Source: Campylobacterota bacterium (GTDB lineage: Bacteria > Campylobacterota > Campylobacteria > Campylobacterales > Sulfurovaceae). From it: a stretch of DNA of 10,130 nt. The translations under genes and the position numbers were made by a program. The notes under the pieces were generated by a model. That model was not told where the DNA came from. It was given only the letters and a program-made list of their open reading frames with translations, and did not search any database. This document shows, one piece after another, positions 7,231 to 10,130 of this stretch (positions are counted from its first letter, which is position 1; each line of letters begins with the position of its first letter). The stretch is taken from NCBI GenBank assembly GCA_030595845.1, contig JAUVCL010000066.1, forward strand, positions 1-10,130, read 5' to 3'.

Positions 7231-7719
7231 ATGAAAACAAAAAATTTATTTTTAGTAAAATTTACAACTGCTGCGATGATGATAGGACTATTTTCCCCTT
7301 CAATTCAAATAGAACGTATAGATGCAAAAACACATGTTAGCGTTTCTGTACTGCAGCAAGCCGAAGCGAGAAGAACTGCAGCCCGTACGGGAGGAAGATC
7401 GGTAAATAAAAGTAGTAATCGTAATGTGAACCGCAATGTAAATAGAAACGTAAACAAAAATGTGAACGTGAATGTAAATCATAGCAACAGATACTACGGT
7501 GGTCATGGTCATCATCATGGCTATTATCATGGGAACCCTATACTTGCTTTTGCTACTGTTATGGCTATAGGTTCTATTATTTCTGCTGCAACTATGCCAA
7601 AGACATGTACCATGGTAAGAGTGAATAATGTAGAATATAAAAAATGTGATAATTCATACTATCAGCCTTTTTATGAGGGTGATACATTGGTCTATAAAGT
7701 GGTTGTTTCTCCTTATTAG
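7231..7719 (+). CDS. Small exported Asn-Val repeat, His/Tyr/Gly-rich protein
   Basis: 162 residues, no named function. The N-terminus has a signal-like hydrophobic stretch (about residues 8-25), with possible cleavage after IDA near residue 32. Then come a basic AEARRTAARTGGRS segment, an alternating Asn repeat (63-83), a His/Tyr/Gly patch YYGGHGHHHGYYHG (88-101), a hydrophobic segment PILAFATVMAIGSIISAATM (103-122), and a C-terminal module CTMVRVNNVEYKKCD...YYQPFYEGD. The two cysteines (126 and 139) flank a VNNVEY hairpin and could form a disulfide. I recall this last module, a Cys pair around 'V-N-x-V-x-Y' followed by Y-x-P-x-Y, in short proteins encoded next to DUF2092 genes. The His patch could bind metal; the hydrophobic stretch could be membrane-associated. 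AAAGGAAG about 6 nt upstream supports the ATG. Envelope or surface location is inferred from the signal and neighbours. Confidence 0.75.
   Translation: MKTKNLFLVKFTTAAMMIGLFSPSIQIERIDAKTHVSVSVLQQAEARRTAARTGGRSVNKSSNRNVNRNVNRNVNKNVNVNVNHSNRYYGGHGHHHGYYHGNPILAFATVMAIGSIISAATMPKTCTMVRVNNVEYKKCDNSYYQPFYEGDTLVYKVVVSPY
7417..7479 (+). repeat. In-frame repeat encoding strictly alternating Asn (RNVN units)
   Basis: Twenty-one codons, residues 63-83 of the small exported protein. Every odd residue from N63 to N83 is Asn (11 in all), and the even residues are only Arg, Lys or Val, mostly as a 12-nt R-N-V-N unit. The codons vary (aat/aac, gtg/gta, cgt/cgc/aga), so the repeat is kept at the protein level and is not a freshly slipped DNA repeat. 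Confidence 0.9.
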
Positions 7720-7730
7720 TTTAGAGAAGC

Positions 7731-7736
7731 TATAAT
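7731..7736 (+). promoter_or_regulatory. Possible -10 element before the outer-membrane barrel gene
   Basis: A perfect TATAAT lies in the 41-nt gap before the barrel gene, 24 nt before its start codon. No recognisable -35 box is found 16-18 nt upstream. It could give an internal promoter, but AT-rich DNA yields such hexamers often. Confidence 0.25.
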
Positions 7737-7760
7737 TATGTTTAAATAAAAGGGAAAATT

Positions 7761-8540
7761 ATGAAAGTTAAAAATATACTCATAGGATCGATCGTTCTGT
7801 CATCACTACTATTCTCAGGAGGGGACATAGCTCCTGTTGAACCTATAGTAGAAGAGACTCCAGAAGTTAGTGAATGGTCATATGAACTTGAACCTTATAT
7901 GCTTATTGCTTCTATGACAGGTACAAGTAAAGTAGGACATGCACCTACACTAGAGATAGATATGGATTTTGGAACTATACTTGAAAACCTTGATATGGCT
8001 GCTATGGTTCATTTTGAGGCGATGAATACAAACGGTTGGGGTATTTGGTTAGATTATGGATTTATGGATCTTTCAAGTGATATTACAGGTTCGGTAGGTG
8101 GTGTCACAAATGCCAGAGTAAGACAAGGAACACTTGAGGCTTTTGGTATGTATCGACAGACTCTGACAGAGGGACACATTGATTATCTTGCTGGTATCAG
8201 ATGGTGGGATAACGATTTTGATATAGGGCATAACACTTTACCTATAGATATAGAAGTAGAAGAAGACTGGGTTGACCTTGTTGTTGGTGCAAGATGGACG
8301 ACACCTATTAATGAAGATTGGAAATTTAGTATGCTTGGAACAATAGGTGGTCTTGGGTCGGATCTTACTGCCAGTGGTTCTGTCGGCGTCAAATATGTCA
8401 TTTCAGATCTTTTAGATCTTGATCTTCAATATAAAGCACTTTGGGCAGACTATGAAAGTGGTACAAGAGGACAACGTGGATATTTTTCTTATGATGTAAC
8501 GACTTATGGGCCTATTATTGGACTGAATTTTAAATTTTAA
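7761..8540 (+). CDS. Outer-membrane beta-barrel protein, porin-like, function unknown
   Basis: 259 residues. The Sec signal peptide is about residues 1-20 (ILIGSIVLSSLLFSGG). A short acidic, Pro/Glu-rich linker follows, and then WSYELEPYMLIASMTGTS begins the barrel. Alternating strands and turn motifs such as IDMDFGTILENLDMAAMVHFE, GWGIWLDYGFMDLS, YLAGIRWWDNDFDI, WVDLVVGARWTTPI and VGVKYVISDLLDLDLQYKAL, ending in GLNFKF with a terminal Phe, fit a small barrel of about 8-12 strands. The D-F-x-x-I-L-E-N-L-D-M-A segment is a pattern I recall in a family of uncharacterised Gram-negative outer-membrane proteins. AGGGA (7751-7755) supports the ATG. It lies between the His-rich protein and a second outer-membrane protein, so it is probably co-expressed with both. 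No substrate can be assigned. Confidence 0.78.
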   Translation: MKVKNILIGSIVLSSLLFSGGDIAPVEPIVEETPEVSEWSYELEPYMLIASMTGTSKVGHAPTLEIDMDFGTILENLDMAAMVHFEAMNTNGWGIWLDYGFMDLSSDITGSVGGVTNARVRQGTLEAFGMYRQTLTEGHIDYLAGIRWWDNDFDIGHNTLPIDIEVEEDWVDLVVGARWTTPINEDWKFSMLGTIGGLGSDLTASGSVGVKYVISDLLDLDLQYKALWADYESGTRGQRGYFSYDVTTYGPIIGLNFKF

Positions 8541-8559
8541 TAATACACAGAGTTAAACA

Positions 8560-9456
8560 ATGAAAAAATTAATAGCTATTTCACTCTTTGTTCTCTCTTT
8601 ACAGCCTCTTTCTGCGCAAACACTCGAACCCAAACTCTACGCCAATGCTCCTGTTGGTGTCAATGTAGTACTTGCGGGTTATGGTCGGACGCAAGGGGGA
8701 ATACCTGAAAACGCTGCGCTTGAATTGGAAGATCCCAATTTAAAGATAAACAGTGCTTTTTTAGCCTATGGAAGATCATTTGATCTTGCTGGGCATAATG
8801 CAAAGATTGATCTTCTCCTTGTTACTTCTTCTCTATATGGTACAGCAGATGTAGCGGGTGTACCTAGAAGCAGGGATGTAAGTGGGATGGGAGATACCAA
8901 AGTAAGATTTACCTACAATTTACTGGGTGCTCCTGCACTCTCACTTCAAGAGTTTGCTTCTTATGAACAAAAGACCATTGTGGGAGTGAGCATACAGACC
9001 ACTATACCTACAGGACAGTACGATAGTTCAAAACTGATCAATATCGGTACAAACAGGTGGGCGATTAAACCAGCCCTCGGCATCTCTAAAAGGGTAGGAA
9101 AGTTTACCTTTGAATTTACAGCAGATGCAGAGTTTTACAGTGCAAATGATGATTTCTTGGGTGCTATAAAAAGAAAACAAGACCCTATCTATTCTACTCA
9201 GGCACACATTCTTTATAGTTTTGGTAGGGGTGTGTGGATGGCAGTAGGGACAACTTACTACTGGGGTGGTGAATATTATAATGATGGTGTTGAAACAAAT
9301 GATGAAATGGGTAATACTCGTCTAGGACTCACATTTGCATACCCTATAAACAAACAGCATTCCATTAAAGTATTTGGTAATTCGGGTATCAACACCAGGT
9401 ACGGTACTGACTTTGATGCCCTAAGTGTAGCATGGCAATACACCTGGGCTGATTAG
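8560..9456 (+). CDS. Phenol_MetA_deg-type outer-membrane 'transporter' protein
   Basis: 298 residues. The signal peptide is about 1-19, with cleavage after LSA. The mature chain begins LEPKLYANAPVGVNVVLAGY, a signature I associate with the Phenol_MetA_deg/'transporter' family of outer-membrane beta-barrels. Further family-like segments are SRDVSGMGDTKVRFTYNLLG, the run EFASYEQKTIVGVSIQTTIP with GQYD, LINIGTNRWAIKPALGISK, SANDDFLGA, DPIYSTQAHILYSFG and NKQHSIKVFGNSGINTRYGT, ending in VAWQYTWAD. The family was named from genes near meta-cleavage aromatic pathways. Here no aromatic degradation gene is nearby, so that role should not be assumed. The ribosome binding site is weak (AGAG, 8549-8552). 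It starts 19 nt after the preceding barrel gene and is the last gene of the rightward cassette; its 3' end faces a leftward gene. Confidence 0.8.
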   Translation: MKKLIAISLFVLSLQPLSAQTLEPKLYANAPVGVNVVLAGYGRTQGGIPENAALELEDPNLKINSAFLAYGRSFDLAGHNAKIDLLLVTSSLYGTADVAGVPRSRDVSGMGDTKVRFTYNLLGAPALSLQEFASYEQKTIVGVSIQTTIPTGQYDSSKLINIGTNRWAIKPALGISKRVGKFTFEFTADAEFYSANDDFLGAIKRKQDPIYSTQAHILYSFGRGVWMAVGTTYYWGGEYYNDGVETNDEMGNTRLGLTFAYPINKQHSIKVFGNSGINTRYGTDFDALSVAWQYTWAD

Positions 9457-9475
9457 TCAAATTCTGACTTTATTA

Positions 9476-9604
9476 TTATTCTCCCAGACCAAATACATTT
9501 GAAAGTGTATTGATATAATTAAAAACCCTGCGCTTCTTTTAATATCTTATAATTGTCTTTTCCGGAGACATCTCTTCAAATTCAGGTAATTTTATATGTG
9601 CCAT
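9476..9604 (-). pseudogene. Decayed 5' remnant of a carboxymuconolactone decarboxylase/AhpD-like gene
   Basis: On the minus strand, ATG at 9604 is preceded by AAAAGGAATAAA, an excellent ribosome binding site. The frame reads MAHIKLPEFEEMSPEKTIIRY and stops at 9539 after 21 codons. The first 15 residues resemble the start of small carboxymuconolactone decarboxylase/AhpD-like proteins (about 110-190 residues), as I recall them. Further family-like pieces appear in other frames: YKILKEAQGF in a shifted frame, then VFNYINTLSNVFGLGE back in the original frame, up to a stop at 9476. This is what one or two small frameshifts plus loss of the 3' part would leave. It begins 30 nt downstream of the beta-CASP nuclease stop on the same strand, so it was probably its operon partner. 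It could instead be a real 21-residue peptide gene. Not verified by alignment. Confidence 0.5.
9492..9511. terminator. Weak hairpin between convergent genes, possible terminator
   Basis: AATACATT (9492-9499) pairs with AGTGTATT (9504-9511), including one G-T pair, around a TGAA loop. It lies 35 nt after the transporter stop, where a terminator is expected. The stem is AT-rich and neither side has a clean T-run, so it is only a candidate. It also falls inside the proposed gene remnant on the other strand. Confidence 0.25.
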
Positions 9605-9634
9605 TTTATTCCTTTTGTTTTTGGTGTCTTTTTA

Positions 9635-10130
9635 TTATATCCCAATTTTTTCGCCGTGTTTAACAATATGTGATTTTTTATGTAAACGTTTTTCTATCTC
9701 TTTTTGAAAGATCTCTTGTTTATCTCTTTCTCCGTGGATGAGGAATATTTTATCTAGTTTTTTAAACTTACTCATCCATTGTATCAGACCAGTTTGATCT
9801 GCATGTGCTGAAAAACCGTTAATGGTATGTACTTTTGCTTTTACGATAATGTCTTCTCCATAGATTTTGACCTTGTTGGCACCGTCAACCAGTTTTCGTC
9901 CTAGTGTACCTTGAACCTGATAGCCCACAAAGACAACAGCATTCTTTTCATTCCACAGACGGTGTTTAAAGTGTTGCAGTATACGACCGCCATTACACAT
10001 GCCTGCACCGGCGATGATGATACATCGGGATTCTTCCTCATTGATCTTCATAGAATCTTGTACTCTGAGTGTATAATGGAGATAAGGAAAATCAAATATA
10101 GTGCCATCTCGTTCCAAAAATCTATTACAA
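9635..10130 (-). CDS. RNA-type metallo-beta-lactamase/beta-CASP exonuclease, C-terminal part (start outside window)
   Basis: The frame is open at the right edge, so the N-terminal metallo-beta-lactamase half (with the HxHxDH motif) lies outside; about 164 residues are visible, against roughly 450-470 for complete family members. Visible landmarks are IIIAGAGMCNGGRILQHFKH, VVFVGYQVQGTLGRKLVDGA, VKIYGEDIIVKAKV, NGFSAHADQTGLIQWM and FLIHGERDKQ. They match the end of the beta-CASP region and the RMMBL segment of CPSF/YSH1-like nucleases. The His residues in SAHADQ and IHGE are the likely motif B and C metal ligands, so the visible part looks catalytically intact. Such bacterial proteins act as zinc-dependent RNases in the cytoplasm. 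It converges on the transporter gene and is followed on its own strand by the gene remnant. Confidence 0.92.
   Translation of the reverse strand, partial: CNRFLERDGTIFDFPYLHYTLRVQDSMKINEEESRCIIIAGAGMCNGGRILQHFKHRLWNEKNAVVFVGYQVQGTLGRKLVDGANKVKIYGEDIIVKAKVHTINGFSAHADQTGLIQWMSKFKKLDKIFLIHGERDKQEIFQKEIEKRLHKKSHIVKHGEKIGI

Noticed and set aside
7143..7340. A 65-codon plus-strand frame bridging the DUF2092 gene and the repeat-protein gene
   Set aside because: It overlaps both genes out of frame, lacks a ribosome binding site, and both overlapped genes have signal peptides and family-like sequence.
7705..7730. Inverted repeat TTCTC...GAGAA across the stop of the small repeat protein
   Set aside because: Short stem, one G-T pair if extended, a 12-nt loop and no T-run; not convincing as a terminator.
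1..10130. CRISPR arrays, tRNA or rRNA genes, insertion sequences, attachment sites
   Set aside because: No regularly spaced repeats, no tRNA-like cloverleaf or rRNA sequence, and no transposase or integrase frames were seen on either strand.

Overview
The window is AT-rich, densely packed bacterial DNA. Nine of its genes read rightward and a short stretch at the right end reads leftward. Gene style (low-GC codons, short intergenic gaps, Gram-negative envelope proteins) and the look of the slipin, histidine kinase and beta-CASP nuclease proteins suggest a Campylobacterota member of the Sulfurovum/Sulfurimonas type. That assignment is from recalled resemblance only; no search was run.

Layout. 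(1) 1-435: the C-terminal end of a slipin/stomatin membrane protein. (2) 505-1362: a tandem-domain universal stress protein, closed by a good hairpin terminator (1407-1435). (3) 1574-6366: a tight three-gene unit of a TonB-dependent outer-membrane receptor, a membrane sensor histidine kinase (1-nt overlap, TAATG) and a response regulator (3-nt gap). The regulator carries three modules in one chain: receiver, OmpR/PhoB-type winged helix, and GGDEF diguanylate cyclase. (4) 6494-9456: four exported-protein genes, namely a DUF2092 periplasmic protein, a small Asn-Val repeat/His-rich protein, an outer-membrane beta-barrel, and a Phenol_MetA_deg-type outer-membrane 'transporter'. (5) On the minus strand, 9635-10130 is the C-terminal part of an RNA-type metallo-beta-lactamase/beta-CASP protein. 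Just downstream of it, 9476-9604 holds what looks like a decayed gene start with an intact ribosome binding site.

How the parts may work together (inference): the receptor takes up or senses an external ligand, and the co-translated kinase reads an extracytoplasmic signal. The regulator could then answer in two ways at once, by binding DNA and by making cyclic di-GMP. The following envelope cassette is a natural candidate target because it begins only 127 nt after the regulator, on the same strand and with no convincing terminator between them. The most noteworthy items are the receiver-wHTH-GGDEF fusion, its linkage to a TonB-dependent receptor, the strict alternating Asn repeat in the small exported protein, and the gene remnant at 9476-9604.
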